Assembly (NCBI RefSeq): GCF_005938215.1
Contig: NZ_VCPD01000002.1
Location: forward strand, 682,001 to 746,000
From: Ruegeria sediminis
GTDB taxonomy: Bacteria > Pseudomonadota > Alphaproteobacteria > Rhodobacterales > Rhodobacteraceae
DNA: 64,000 nucleotides
Direction: 5' to 3'
Position 1 is the stretch's first letter. Every line of letters begins with the position of its first letter. The position numbers were made by a program, and so were the translations under genes. Below the pieces are notes generated by a model. That model ran no database searches, was not told where the DNA came from, and saw nothing but the letters and a program-made list of their open reading frames with translations. Below are positions 26,339 to 35,961 of this stretch, piece by piece.

Positions 26339-27631
26339 TTAGCCCCGTTCTTGCCGGTCTTCAATCCGTTGCCGAAAGGATTCGCGAAGGTATTTCCACG
26401 GGTATCTTTTCGAATGTTCCAGCTGTTTTCGCAGTTCTTTCGTGTCCGCTTTCAGTTGCTCAATTTCGCTATTTTTCTGAGAAATCTTATTTTCGCAAAT
26501 GACGATCTCTCTCTCCAGGCTCTTTTCTCTCTCTTTGAGCGCGTTCAAGCTTCGCTCAGTAGACTTTTCGTGTTCCTTGGCTTCGGCGAGTGCGCGAGAC
26601 AAATTGATCATCCATAGAACTGCAGCGTCCAATAACTCGGAATCCGAAAATTCCAGGTCAGGCTTTGACAATTCAGTTTCTTTGGTTTCCGCACTCGCAT
26701 CGGGCGCACTGTCAAACCACTTTGACGAAAGCCCCTGTGGCAGAAAAAATCGCTCAATTTCTCTGTGGGCCGTCTCGAAGCTACTTAGCACCCATGACAG
26801 ATCTTCGTGGAGTTGGTTTTCGGCACTCAACTTTGGTGCATGGTTTGCCAAGGCAGTTCTCAACGGTCGAGTGCTGCGCCACTCCTCCAACGACTCACCT
26901 GGTGTCGGAAGGTGGGTGTTCACGCGTCGCAGAATCTCTAAGTGATTTGAAGCGAGAGAGGCGTTTTTTCTGCTGCTGGCCGCAAAACCCTGTGTGTCGA
27001 TACCGATTGACTGACAAAAATCTTCGCAAATGTCTCCGTTTGCGAGTAATTCTGTATTGTATTCCTTCACAATTAGGTTGTTTTTGCCAAAGACGTCAGC
27101 CCATAGGCGCAATATTTCCAGCGCGTTGAAGTAGAATATCTCTGGATTGATTTCTCGAATGTCCAAAGGGGAACGTCGCTCAACGCGAATGCCGGTGGAA
27201 TAGGCCGCCCGCGCCAGGCTGATGGGATCCCGGATATAACACACTATGCGAACATCTTTTCCTGTGCCAAGCATTAGATCCTTCAGCATTGAAAGCTCAT
27301 CGGAGCGGCGGACACGCGACGAAAAGTGTTCGCAAGAGAGGATCACGTTGTCCGGTCGTACCCTCAGATCTTCGACCAGCTGATCTAGTGCAAGACCCCG
27401 GAGTTGATCCTTTTCTTTTGAAACAAACTCGCGAACCGAGGCCTCGGGCAAGAGGGCGCCGGCGACCGGAAAGTGTCCTGAACCTTCGACATACGGTAGC
27501 TTTCCGTCCCGTGGGTAGTGAAATCCTTGTCTTTCAAGAGCTTCTGCGTTGTCACAGAGAAACTCTTGAAGCGAAGTCGAGCCGGTTTTTTCACAGCCGA
27601 TGTGCAGAAAAATGGTCTTGTTCGTTGCCAT
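26339..27631 (-). CDS. Sulfotransferase-like protein with C-terminal coiled coil
   Basis: 430 aa. The N-terminus holds a P-loop-like PAPS-binding motif FLHIGCEKTGSTSLQEFL (residues 8-25) and a later 3'-phosphate-binding-like segment RIVCYIRDPISLARAAYS, as in the sulfotransferase superfamily. Residues about 345-415 are strongly charged with heptad character (EKSTERSLNALKEREKSLER, KNSEIEQLKADTKELRKQLE), a likely coiled coil. GC is lower than in the flanking catabolic genes. It faces away from the dual-GT2 gene. It probably sulfates a surface glycan; the acceptor is unknown. Confidence 0.82.
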   Translation of the reverse strand: MATNKTIFLHIGCEKTGSTSLQEFLCDNAEALERQGFHYPRDGKLPYVEGSGHFPVAGALLPEASVREFVSKEKDQLRGLALDQLVEDLRVRPDNVILSCEHFSSRVRRSDELSMLKDLMLGTGKDVRIVCYIRDPISLARAAYSTGIRVERRSPLDIREINPEIFYFNALEILRLWADVFGKNNLIVKEYNTELLANGDICEDFCQSIGIDTQGFAASSRKNASLASNHLEILRRVNTHLPTPGESLEEWRSTRPLRTALANHAPKLSAENQLHEDLSWVLSSFETAHREIERFFLPQGLSSKWFDSAPDASAETKETELSKPDLEFSDSELLDAAVLWMINLSRALAEAKEHEKSTERSLNALKEREKSLEREIVICENKISQKNSEIEQLKADTKELRKQLEHSKRYPWKYLRESFRQRIEDRQERG

Positions 27632-28178
27632 TTAGTTTGTCGATCCGCGAACTATTGAGATTTCTAATCTATCCCGACTTCTCACAACGTAGCTTGCCGT
27701 TCGCGGGAAGCCAACCGCACAAGAGACTGGAGCCAAATCGACCGAAACTGCCGCAACAAGGCGACGCTATTTGGCGGGAACTCCAATACATTCCGGTTCT
27801 CGTTTGCAACCAGCAAAAAACGCACCGGCAAATTGTTTGCGCAAACCGATTCCGACGGCATTTAGGTGCCCAGGGCATTTCAACACTCAAAAGGAGCGGA
27901 TTCGAGAGGTTCAAACGTTCGACGCGAAACGATGCCCCTTCTGAAGGAGAAACGTTGGTGGCAAGACCCTTTCGCGTTGTGAGATGTTGGCTACAATTTT
28001 CTACAAGACAGCATTCCGAAAATTCCGACTATTTTATTGTTTATGCAAGAAAAATGTGCTCCCGAGATACGAACTTGGAACAGGTTGCATTGCAATCCAA
28101 ATATCGCTCGTCTATACGCTGCTGGTATGCATGCTGCCAGCCGGCGAAGGCGTTCGAAAACACGAGGATTTGCAAGTT
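27632..28178. other. Divergent intergenic region, no gene seen
   Basis: 547 bases between the sulfotransferase and the dual-GT2 gene. Open frames here are short and lack family motifs. The AT-rich part near 27990-28050 may hold the promoter of the plus-strand gene. An in-frame extension of that gene upstream to 27984 is possible but reads as non-conserved, cysteine-rich sequence. Confidence 0.45.
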
Positions 28179-30854
28179 ATGCATGACATTCGGGCAACGT
28201 TTGCGTCAGCCACCAGGAATGTCGGCGGCATCCGGTATCTATCTTACCCCTCGCCAGAGGCTGCCAAGGCCGCAGCCCCAAGAAATCATGACACTGCAGC
28301 CATGTTGAGCGTCATCATGCCATGCTACAATGTTGAAGACTATGTTGCGGACGCATGCGTTTCCGTCATGGCGAATGCAGTGCATTGCCCGCTGGAACTG
28401 ATCATTGTCGACGATGGTGGCACAGACTCCACGATTGCCAAAGCAATCGAGGTTTTGCAGCAAACAGACATACCCGTTATAGTTGTTTCTATACCGAATT
28501 CTGGTCTTTCCGCGGCGCGTAATGTCGGGGTCGCCCATTCTTCAGGTAAATACATTACCTTTCTTGATAGCGACGATTTCGTCGCTCCAGATCTCTATCG
28601 CTGTCTTGTGGATCATGCCGAGTACGAGAATTGTGTTCAGGTATTCGGCAGAACTTCTACCTTTGCTTCCGACCGCCTTGAAGACTACATGTTCACCGAC
28701 TTCTCCAGTTGGGACGTAATTCTTTCAGGCGCATTTCGACGCAGTTTTCGGCCGTTTTCCGAACCCCTGGTTTTCTTCACAGAGGCCAAAATATGTGGAC
28801 GGATATGGCTGAAGAGCTTTTTTGTTTCCAACAATTTGTGGTTTCCCGAGGGTTTGATATTTGAGGATGTCGGCGTTCACCTAAAATCTTTGGCGTTGAA
28901 CCAGAAGATTGGGGTCGTGAACGTCCAAGGGTTGTTCTATCGCGCCGGGCGCCCCAAATCCCTGTCTCTGGATCGCAGCAGACAGCGATTTGACGTCATC
29001 GAAAATTATGAAAATGCACTCGTATCCTCTGATGTGGCCAATATTCCGGTGGAGTGCGGCGCGTATGCATTGAAACAGATCATTAGGATTTGTGAATGGA
29101 GTCGAAATGAGGTTCACATTGATCTCAAAGGGAATTTTGACCTGCGTCTGGCGGAATGTTATCGCAACGTACCTCAAAGCTGGGTGAAAAGACTGGCGAG
29201 CCTTGACGGAGATTCGTGCAACTTGTTCCTTCGTTCCTACAAAAAACCGATGAACAACTTTGCAAAGCTGCGCGAGTGGTCGTTTCTACGACGCACGAAA
29301 AAGGAAGCGAGAAAGCGTCAACATCAGCAAATTGGGTGGAGGTTCTTCGGCGCGAACAAACCAGGACCTGAGCCAAAATTGATCGAACTATTTTCGTTCT
29401 CGGATTACCGAGAGTACGGACCAGAATTTGCAAGAATTCCTTGGTGTGGGAATGCAGGTTTTTTTGCCGAACATGATATCATGCGCGCAGTGCGCCTAGC
29501 TCGCAGTCGGCCAGATCTGACGGTGTTTGCGGTCTCGGGACCTCAGAACGCTTTTTCAAGCATTACAGACGCGCTGTCGAATTTGCGCTGCTTCGAAAAC
29601 GTCGAAAAATTGGTTTCGAGTGCTCTGGCCGAAAATCGGAAGTTTGCGTGGGCCGCCCTCGGCGAGGTGCACCATTTCCAAGATATCGGCAAGTTTGAGG
29701 ATCTGGAGATCCAGGTGCTGTATGGTTGTTTCAATCCCATACAGTTCGAGCCAGCAAAACTTTTGAAAAAGTTGGGGCGCTTCGCAAAGAAACGGTGCCA
29801 ACTTCGTCAGAACGATGGCCGCTTGCTGAATTACCAGCCGGAGAACTCATCCGGGCCCGCAGTTTCGGTCGTAGTTCCAGTGTACATGGTTGAGGAGTAC
29901 CTGGACGCCTGTGTTGAATCACTTTCCAACCAGACCCTGCAGGATAGAGAGATTATCTTGGTCGATGACGGCTCTCCTGATCGCTCTGGTGAAATCTGTG
30001 ATGGCTGGGCCGAGCGGAATCCAACCATTCGTGTTCTCCACAAGGAAAATGGCGGGTGTGCTTCAGCTCGGCAGGCCGGCCTTGAAGCCGCTCGCGGCGA
30101 GTACGTGACATTCGTCGACAGCGACGACTGGACGGCGCCGACCATGCTTGAAAAGCTCTACGATCTGGCGTTGGTCACTGGGGAAAACGTGGTTGAAGGC
30201 GGTTGGAGCTATGCTTATCCAAATGGGCAATTCGATGATGAGACCCCAAGGGAGGCCCAAACATGCTATTCAACGGTATCCGCGTTGTCGTACCGGCCTC
30301 TGAAATCGGCGATCCTAGAGAAACCTACGATTTGGCGCCGACTATATCGTAGACGCTTTTTGAACCAGTACGGCATTACATTTGAAACCGCGTTGCCTCG
30401 CTTCGACGATGCTCCGTTTCAATTCAAAGCTCTGATAAATTCGAAAGATGTACCCTATCTGGATGAGTGTTGTCTTTTCTACCGGCAACAAAGAGTGGGT
30501 CAGGATGTTGCAGCTGACGACGACCGTTTGAACGTCCACTTCCCGATACTGAAGATGATGCGGGACTATCTCTCGGATGCATGGGACGAAAAAGCCTATG
30601 ACTATTTTCTCGAAATTCAGTTCTATATGCACAACTGGGCATTGAGCAAACTCCGCCCGGAGTTCTTTGACCAGTATGAATTGCGCGCCGCTCGTGACAT
30701 TTTTGGCCCGGAACAGTTCGAGAGTTCGCCGAAGACCCTTCGTCGCCTGTTGAAAATATTGCCCGGCGAAAGAAAACGCGTCAAAGAGCTGTACCGAATT
30801 TTCCGAAAACGTGCCGCAGGCGAGGTTCTGCCGACCGTTGATGACATCCGTTAA
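28179..30854 (+). CDS. Dual family-2 glycosyltransferase
   Basis: 891 aa with two GT2 domains. Domain 1 (about 40-240): LSVIMPCYNVEDYVADACVS, LIIVDDGGTDSTIAKA, YITFLDSDDFVAPDLY. Domain 2 (about 565-790): VSVVVPVYMVEEYLDACVES, ILVDDGSPDRSGEICDGWAE, YVTFVDSDDWTAPTML. Each has the DxD-type metal site (LDSDD; VDSDD). The middle part (SFSDYREYGPEFARIPWCGN, RPDLTVFAVSGPQNAFSSIT) matches neither GT2 half and is not recognised. The chosen ATG has GAGGA ten bases upstream; earlier in-frame starts exist. Two-GT2 proteins often build disaccharide repeats of capsule or O-antigen. No export or polymerase genes are present nearby. Confidence 0.85.
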   Translation: MHDIRATFASATRNVGGIRYLSYPSPEAAKAAAPRNHDTAAMLSVIMPCYNVEDYVADACVSVMANAVHCPLELIIVDDGGTDSTIAKAIEVLQQTDIPVIVVSIPNSGLSAARNVGVAHSSGKYITFLDSDDFVAPDLYRCLVDHAEYENCVQVFGRTSTFASDRLEDYMFTDFSSWDVILSGAFRRSFRPFSEPLVFFTEAKICGRIWLKSFFVSNNLWFPEGLIFEDVGVHLKSLALNQKIGVVNVQGLFYRAGRPKSLSLDRSRQRFDVIENYENALVSSDVANIPVECGAYALKQIIRICEWSRNEVHIDLKGNFDLRLAECYRNVPQSWVKRLASLDGDSCNLFLRSYKKPMNNFAKLREWSFLRRTKKEARKRQHQQIGWRFFGANKPGPEPKLIELFSFSDYREYGPEFARIPWCGNAGFFAEHDIMRAVRLARSRPDLTVFAVSGPQNAFSSITDALSNLRCFENVEKLVSSALAENRKFAWAALGEVHHFQDIGKFEDLEIQVLYGCFNPIQFEPAKLLKKLGRFAKKRCQLRQNDGRLLNYQPENSSGPAVSVVVPVYMVEEYLDACVESLSNQTLQDREIILVDDGSPDRSGEICDGWAERNPTIRVLHKENGGCASARQAGLEAARGEYVTFVDSDDWTAPTMLEKLYDLALVTGENVVEGGWSYAYPNGQFDDETPREAQTCYSTVSALSYRPLKSAILEKPTIWRRLYRRRFLNQYGITFETALPRFDDAPFQFKALINSKDVPYLDECCLFYRQQRVGQDVAADDDRLNVHFPILKMMRDYLSDAWDEKAYDYFLEIQFYMHNWALSKLRPEFFDQYELRAARDIFGPEQFESSPKTLRRLLKILPGERKRVKELYRIFRKRAAGEVLPTVDDIR

Positions 30855-31117
30855 CTTGTTTGACCATGTGACCTGCCTGGGTATCACTTTACCTGCAAAA
30901 TCGGCTGTCAAACCTACTTGCGATATCCATAGTTCGACAAACGGCGGAATGCGTATCCAAATGTTTTACCCGACGCCAACTTCAATGGCCTTGAATGGCC
31001 AACCAAGAGAATTCGAGGGTTGTGTGGTTCTTGAAAGACAATCTCCTGTAAGTGTTATCAGTATGAATTGGCACACTGACAAATCCGGCGCCGTATAGGA
31101 AACGAAAGATCTTAAAG

Positions 31118-32899
31118 TTGGAAAAACCGGATATTTTCATCGGCGTCTGCTATCACAAAAACTCCCCCACTATCAGCTCTCAATACCTGAGACCGCTGCA
31201 CGTTGGCGCGACGCTTTCGAAAGAGAAGCTTGATTTTGCTATTCGAGATGACGTGGGAGATTCCATTTCAAATCGGAATCCAAATTGGTGTGAACTAACT
31301 GGCCTGTACTGGATTTGGAAAAACGTCGATGCTGACTATTACGGGCTTATGCATTATCGCAGGTTGTTGAATTTTAAACCCAGGGAATCCCATCGTACTC
31401 AAAGCTTTTTTGAAGTAACCGATCGAGAGATTGCGAAATTCGGTTGGAATGATGCCAGCATTCGCAACGCCTGTTCATCGGCAGATATATTGACGGCGCA
31501 TTCCTGCGTTATCCACCCGAGTGGAGCGTCTCACGTGTCAATGTCGAACTACGAATTTTACAAGAGGGAACATTTTTCGAAAGACATGGACATTGTAGAA
31601 CGGCTCGTTTCTGAAATGAGCCCGAATATGCGTCCCTTCTTCATCAACATGCTCAATTCCCGAACTGCTTTTTTTGGCAACATCACGGTGATGAAACGTT
31701 CTTTGTTTCGAGAGTATTGCGAGTGGCTGTTCAAAATACTCTTCGAAGCCGAGAAGAAGATCGATGTTTCCTGTTACGATGAATACCAGAAACGTGTGTG
31801 GGGTTTTTTGGCGGAGCGTCTTACGATGACTTTCGTCGATTACGCGATGGCGGTTCATGGTGCGACGCGGCGTGAACTGCCAGTTGTGCTACGTCAGCTT
31901 CCACCATGCAGCACCAATGAATTGCTGCAAATCGCGCAAGCCAAAAAGCGGATAGCGCAGGTCGCTCAGCCGAAGGACGACGGGCCTGATGATTTCATCG
32001 ACATCGTAATGGCGGTGGACAGCAAATATGCTCCGCACGCTGCGGCGGCGATTCACTCCGCGCTGGTTAGATCGGAACGCCCTCAGGATATGCGTTTTCA
32101 CCTTTTGGATGGCCGCGCTCTGCGTGAATCTGACAGTATCAAGCTTGAAGCGACGGTTTCCCAGTTCGGCGCCGAATTGCACGTCGTGGATGTCGACGAC
32201 AAGAAGCTGCGATGGCTTCCGCTGAATCGCTCACACATTTCGCTCCAAACCTATTTCCGGTTACTCACACCCGAGCTATTGCCGAACATTGCCAAAGCGA
32301 TCTATCTGGATGCCGACATTATCGTCTGTGCCGATCTAAGGAAACTGTGGGACATTCCCCTGAATGGAAACCCGATAGCCGGAGCACCAGATGAGGGAGG
32401 TCGATCTCAATCGCGCAGGTTGCAATTGCCGCTTTCCCACAGGTATTTCAATGCGGGGGTCTGTGTGCTCGACCTGCATGCGCTTCGGCAGTTTGACATA
32501 ACTGAAGAAGTTCTTCGAGCGTTCCGGAAATATGGAGATTTGATCACGCTTCAGGACCAGGATCTGTTGAACATCATTTTCTCAGGCCAGACTACGTCAC
32601 TTCCACTCGCTTGGAATGCCAATACAAGAATCTTCACGGGAAACTCATTGGAACCCGATTATAGCGAGGAAGAAGCACAGGAATCGGCATTGGATCCTAA
32701 GATCGTTCATTTTACCGACCGAATAAAGCCGTGGAACACAAAATGCCCGCACCCATTGCAGGAATTGTACTGGTTGCACAGGAATGAAACTGCTTGGCGA
32801 GAGACGAAACTCAAGACAGTGAAACGCCAACTCCTAACTTTAATTCGAAATCGCGTCGTGGCTAAAAACCGCAGGTTGCGAAAGGCCAGGACCAATTGA
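31118..32899 (+). CDS. DUF4422-GT8 glycosyltransferase fusion
   Basis: 593 aa starting at a TTG codon (no in-frame ATG fits, and the ribosome site is weak). Residues 1-260 match DUF4422 (IFIGVCYHKN, ELTGLYWIWKNVDADYYGLM, HYRRLLNF). Residues about 285-560 are GT8 (DIVMAVDSKYAPHAAAAIHS, the DxD in IYLDADIIVCADLRKLWDI, YFNAGVCVLDLHALRQFDI, and VHFTDRIKPWNTKCPHPL). Both parts are glycosyltransferase-related, so one chain may add two sugars. Likely cytoplasmic, working on a lipid-linked or LPS-type glycan. It lies in the low-GC island, about 260 bases after the dual-GT2 gene. Confidence 0.85.
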   Translation: MEKPDIFIGVCYHKNSPTISSQYLRPLHVGATLSKEKLDFAIRDDVGDSISNRNPNWCELTGLYWIWKNVDADYYGLMHYRRLLNFKPRESHRTQSFFEVTDREIAKFGWNDASIRNACSSADILTAHSCVIHPSGASHVSMSNYEFYKREHFSKDMDIVERLVSEMSPNMRPFFINMLNSRTAFFGNITVMKRSLFREYCEWLFKILFEAEKKIDVSCYDEYQKRVWGFLAERLTMTFVDYAMAVHGATRRELPVVLRQLPPCSTNELLQIAQAKKRIAQVAQPKDDGPDDFIDIVMAVDSKYAPHAAAAIHSALVRSERPQDMRFHLLDGRALRESDSIKLEATVSQFGAELHVVDVDDKKLRWLPLNRSHISLQTYFRLLTPELLPNIAKAIYLDADIIVCADLRKLWDIPLNGNPIAGAPDEGGRSQSRRLQLPLSHRYFNAGVCVLDLHALRQFDITEEVLRAFRKYGDLITLQDQDLLNIIFSGQTTSLPLAWNANTRIFTGNSLEPDYSEEEAQESALDPKIVHFTDRIKPWNTKCPHPLQELYWLHRNETAWRETKLKTVKRQLLTLIRNRVVAKNRRLRKARTN

Positions 32900-32906
32900 T
32901 TTCGAG

Positions 32907-33102
32907 TTGGCGGCATGCTTCACCGGCAAAAAATCGAGCGGTGACATTTCTGATCCTTTCTGGCTGATCGACGCGCGGTTGGCTCGCCTTGAGTTCAATT
33001 TCCCAAAGTCTCACGGCAAGCCACGTGTCGAAGAGCGGCGCGTGTTGAGTAGGTTTAACGTTAAATATCGCAATGCATTACGGTCGAGAGACGCGCCCAC
33101 CT
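32907..33102 (+). pseudogene. IS5-family transposase remnant
   Basis: A fragment reads SGDISDPFWLIDARLARLEF, NFPKSHGKPRVEERRVLSRF, RNALRSRDAP. It is recognisably the same N-terminal region as the intact IS5-type element at 41756-42564 (SGDKSDLFWLTDEQMAKRSP, FFPKSHGRPRVDDRRVLSGI, RNGLRWRDAP). Nothing of the catalytic part remains. It directly follows the DUF4422-GT8 stop codon. Confidence 0.75.
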
Positions 33103-33665
33103 GGTGCGCGAAGACGCGACAGATCCGGCCCTTTAAAGTCGCGGTAACTGGCGCCTTTTCGTACGTTCGCCGCAGTTCCAGAAAGCCCGGAATACCAGAA
33201 ACGTGCCGCAGCTTGTGCACCCGAAGGTTCAACGTCCCGAACCGGGTGACTAGCGGCCGGCCGCGATACCCGTAGCGGTAGGTCGTCGGGCCCTAGGCCC
33301 GTTCGCGCCGCCCGACACCGATCACACCTTCCATTTCGGCTTCCGTAATAACACAATGAGTTGTCGGACCGCCTCGGCAATGGCGCACAGAAATTTTCCC
33401 TTGTATTGCCTCTCAAGCGACTCAGTGTGGGACATATCGGTATTCGTAATCCAGGCCTACGTTCGATGATTTGAAGTCGGCAAACTCCAACACCTTCTTA
33501 CACCTCGAAGGCCACCTCGCTAACAGCGCAAAAGACGGAGGAAATTCCGCCACTTTCTCAATCACTATCAGACCCGTCGTAACACCATATGACAGATGCC
33601 AAATGGTTTTCCCGACGGAAATCCCGCTCTCCGCAACCACCATCCAAAGTCTACGAGTCCTGAAC
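33103..33665. other. Intergenic scar between IS5 remnant and glycosyltransferase gene
   Basis: About 560 bases with no supportable gene. Short frames on both strands have no recognisable motif. Probably insertion-sequence debris and the 3' flank of the minus-strand glycosyltransferase gene. Confidence 0.45.
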
Positions 33666-34790
33666 CTAGGATATTGTTCCGACCAACTTTTTCAATTTGT
33701 CCCGTATCGAGCGTGGCTTACCAGATTTCCTTTTCGGTTTGCCCCCAGCGGTTGCCTGCAGTTGCGCAATCTTTTTTCGCAACTCTGCGCCGGCAGCGAA
33801 TGGGTTTGCGAAATCCCTTTGCAGGCTAGGCCACTTGCGAAAGGCGTCCCGATGATCGGCGGGGATAGGTGTACCGTCGTCATAGGTGCCGAACCCGAAA
33901 GCGGCGGAAAGCTCGGGTCTCGCCTGATCCTCAGCCAACCTTTCGGCGTAGGACTCGGACAATTCGTCCATGACCTGCAGATCCTCACACCATTCCGCAG
34001 ATTTGGAATCGTAGAGCCCACGGACATAGGTGCCCTTTTTGAGGAAGCCGGAATAGTGAATGAAATCCAGCGGTTGACCGTCAACAAGCACCGTGCCTTC
34101 GATTCCGCGCGTGATCTTGCGCTGAAAGGAATTCCAGCGCGCAACATTGTAGGTAGGGCTGCGCAGTACATTGACGGACGAGAAATAACTTGGAACCAGG
34201 TCGATCCACTTCTGATCGGTGAACAAATGGCGGGATTCGTCGATGACGCAGTAGTTCTTCAACCTATGTCGCCACCAATGCGCGAATGTCCGGCCCTCTT
34301 CATCGTTCTTGACACCGAAAAAGCCAAGATTGAACGCTCCAACTTTGAGTTGATTCAACTCGAAAAAAACCCACGGTTCCACAGTATGCGGTATACAACT
34401 GTGTGGCGTAAGCGTGATGGAGTGGTCGCGAACGCTTTTCTGGATTTCAGGTAGGGCCGAGTGCAGTTCGCAGTCGGGGTCGAAAAACAACACAGCGTCG
34501 CAGTCCTCGCGCTCAAGCAGTGCGCTTAACACGAATGGCTTGGCCGCAGTCGCCAGTTCCATCACGTCGTGGCGGAAAACCCACTGCTCGAGATCCGGTA
34601 TCTGCGGACGCAGGTCCTCCAACGTCCAATACTCGTCGAAACCTTCCTCGACGGCATCGAAGCCCGGCGGCGGCACATCCGTAATGCAAAAAACCGTCCG
34701 TGCCTCGGGCAGGTACTTTCGCAGCGAATGCGCGAGAATTCGGGCATTCGGGAAATAGTTGAGAGCACAGGTGGTGAAGACATAAATCAA
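33666..34790 (-). CDS. GT-A-fold glycosyltransferase-like protein
   Basis: 374 aa. The N-terminus YVFTTCALNYFPNARILAHS resembles nucleotide-sugar transferases, and the metal-site motif appears as AVLFFDPDCEL (DPD near residue 104). Later segments NLGFFGVKNDEEGRTFAHWW and DQKWIDLVPSYFSSVNVLR resemble GT8-like proteins of sulfated or capsular polysaccharide loci. The C-terminus is basic (GGKPKRKSGKPRSIRDKLKK). The start overlaps the stop of the upstream sulfotransferase gene by four bases, so both are one operon. The donor sugar is unknown. Confidence 0.8.
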   Translation of the reverse strand: MIYVFTTCALNYFPNARILAHSLRKYLPEARTVFCITDVPPPGFDAVEEGFDEYWTLEDLRPQIPDLEQWVFRHDVMELATAAKPFVLSALLEREDCDAVLFFDPDCELHSALPEIQKSVRDHSITLTPHSCIPHTVEPWVFFELNQLKVGAFNLGFFGVKNDEEGRTFAHWWRHRLKNYCVIDESRHLFTDQKWIDLVPSYFSSVNVLRSPTYNVARWNSFQRKITRGIEGTVLVDGQPLDFIHYSGFLKKGTYVRGLYDSKSAEWCEDLQVMDELSESYAERLAEDQARPELSAAFGFGTYDDGTPIPADHRDAFRKWPSLQRDFANPFAAGAELRKKIAQLQATAGGKPKRKSGKPRSIRDKLKKLVGTIS

Positions 34791-35782
34791 GAGTTCAAGA
34801 CCTTTTCTATGATATTTCGGTACTTTTTCTTGTTCATGAAATAGAAGCTGAAGGGTCGCTTGGAAGCTTTTCTTATGAGCGGGATCGCTTGTCGGTACTG
34901 AGCCAACTGGCGGTACAATTCAGAAAGCTGAAGTTCCGCCATTTCTGCCCGCGCATGATTTCCGGTCGGATCGTGGGTCAGGGTTGGCGCGATACTCATC
35001 CCCGGCCGCCCCTCAGCCACTGCCACGTCTTCGGCTTCAAGCGCTCGCCAGACTTGAACCGCTTCTTCGATCAACTCCTGGCTTTTCACATGAAGGTTAG
35101 GCGTCTTTTTCGAGAGCGCTTCAGGATCGATCGTGGCCCGCTCTGGCGTCTTGGCCGGTTTGATCCCAAACTGATCCTCCATGGCAGGTACGATCGGAAA
35201 GCCAGCAAGTATGTGATGGTGGCCCAAAACCATACAATCCTCCGGAAAGGCTTTCTGCAGCGCTATCAACTCGCGATTGTGCTCTATCCAGAGGCGCAGC
35301 GCCAAGTCCGGTTCGTTGTAGAAACGTCGCGAGATTGCGTCGGTATCTGCGCTGCGAGCCATAAGAAGGTTCGACCGCCGGTTCAGGGATTGGCAGGAAT
35401 CCGCCGCGCTGCGGTAGACAATCAGGAATTTCAGCTTGGGGGCGACGTCCTTCCACTGAAGCATGAAACGGCACATTCGGGGGTCCTTGAGTGCCCAGTC
35501 GCCGCTGTCTGTTTCTCGCTTTTCGACGTAGGTGCGCACCCACTGTCGCTCAAGGTCGGTCAGGGTTATCGGCTCATTCAGCGGAGTCGACCAGTCGGCG
35601 CCAATCCTGCCCAAAACCTCATCGTGAAACCGAACGACCGGCCAGCTCTCGAAATGACCGAACTTGTTGAATTCATTTCCAGCCATGAGTTCGTCCCCCA
35701 GCGAAATCCCGTAGCTGTCGAGCATCTGCGCCACGGACGAGGTTCCACTTCGGTGAAAACCGGCAACGATCAGCCCCGTCAT
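34787..35782 (-). CDS. Sulfotransferase family protein
   Basis: 331 aa. The 5'-phosphosulfate-binding loop is IVAGFHRSGTSSVAQMLDSY (residues 5-24), and the 3'-phosphate-binding stretch reads LKFLIVYRSAADSCQSLNRR. WALKDPRMCRFMLQW lies between them, as in bacterial carbohydrate sulfotransferases. The tail (about 285-331) is basic and helical. It is co-transcribed with the following glycosyltransferase gene and diverges from the large fusion gene on the plus strand. It uses PAPS in the cytoplasm, presumably on a glycan made by this island. Confidence 0.87.
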   Translation of the reverse strand: MTGLIVAGFHRSGTSSVAQMLDSYGISLGDELMAGNEFNKFGHFESWPVVRFHDEVLGRIGADWSTPLNEPITLTDLERQWVRTYVEKRETDSGDWALKDPRMCRFMLQWKDVAPKLKFLIVYRSAADSCQSLNRRSNLLMARSADTDAISRRFYNEPDLALRLWIEHNRELIALQKAFPEDCMVLGHHHILAGFPIVPAMEDQFGIKPAKTPERATIDPEALSKKTPNLHVKSQELIEEAVQVWRALEAEDVAVAEGRPGMSIAPTLTHDPTGNHARAEMAELQLSELYRQLAQYRQAIPLIRKASKRPFSFYFMNKKKYRNIIEKVLNS

Positions 35783-35961
35783 TCAACGCTCCGCACTTCT
35801 GTCCGTCACTCGAAAACCGGAAGAGAGAGTGGCCGGAATGGTTCCCATTGAGGGTTGCTAACTCTCTACACAGCCCCTACAGCTACTTCAATAGATGTGT
35901 GGCAAGACACCGCCGACGCTGGCCCGAAAGCTTTTCATACTACTCAAAACCACTTCAAGTG

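Noticed and set aside
33422..33643. 73-codon minus-strand frame in the IS5 scar
   Set aside because: No motif, no ribosome site and no conservation argument; likely chance.
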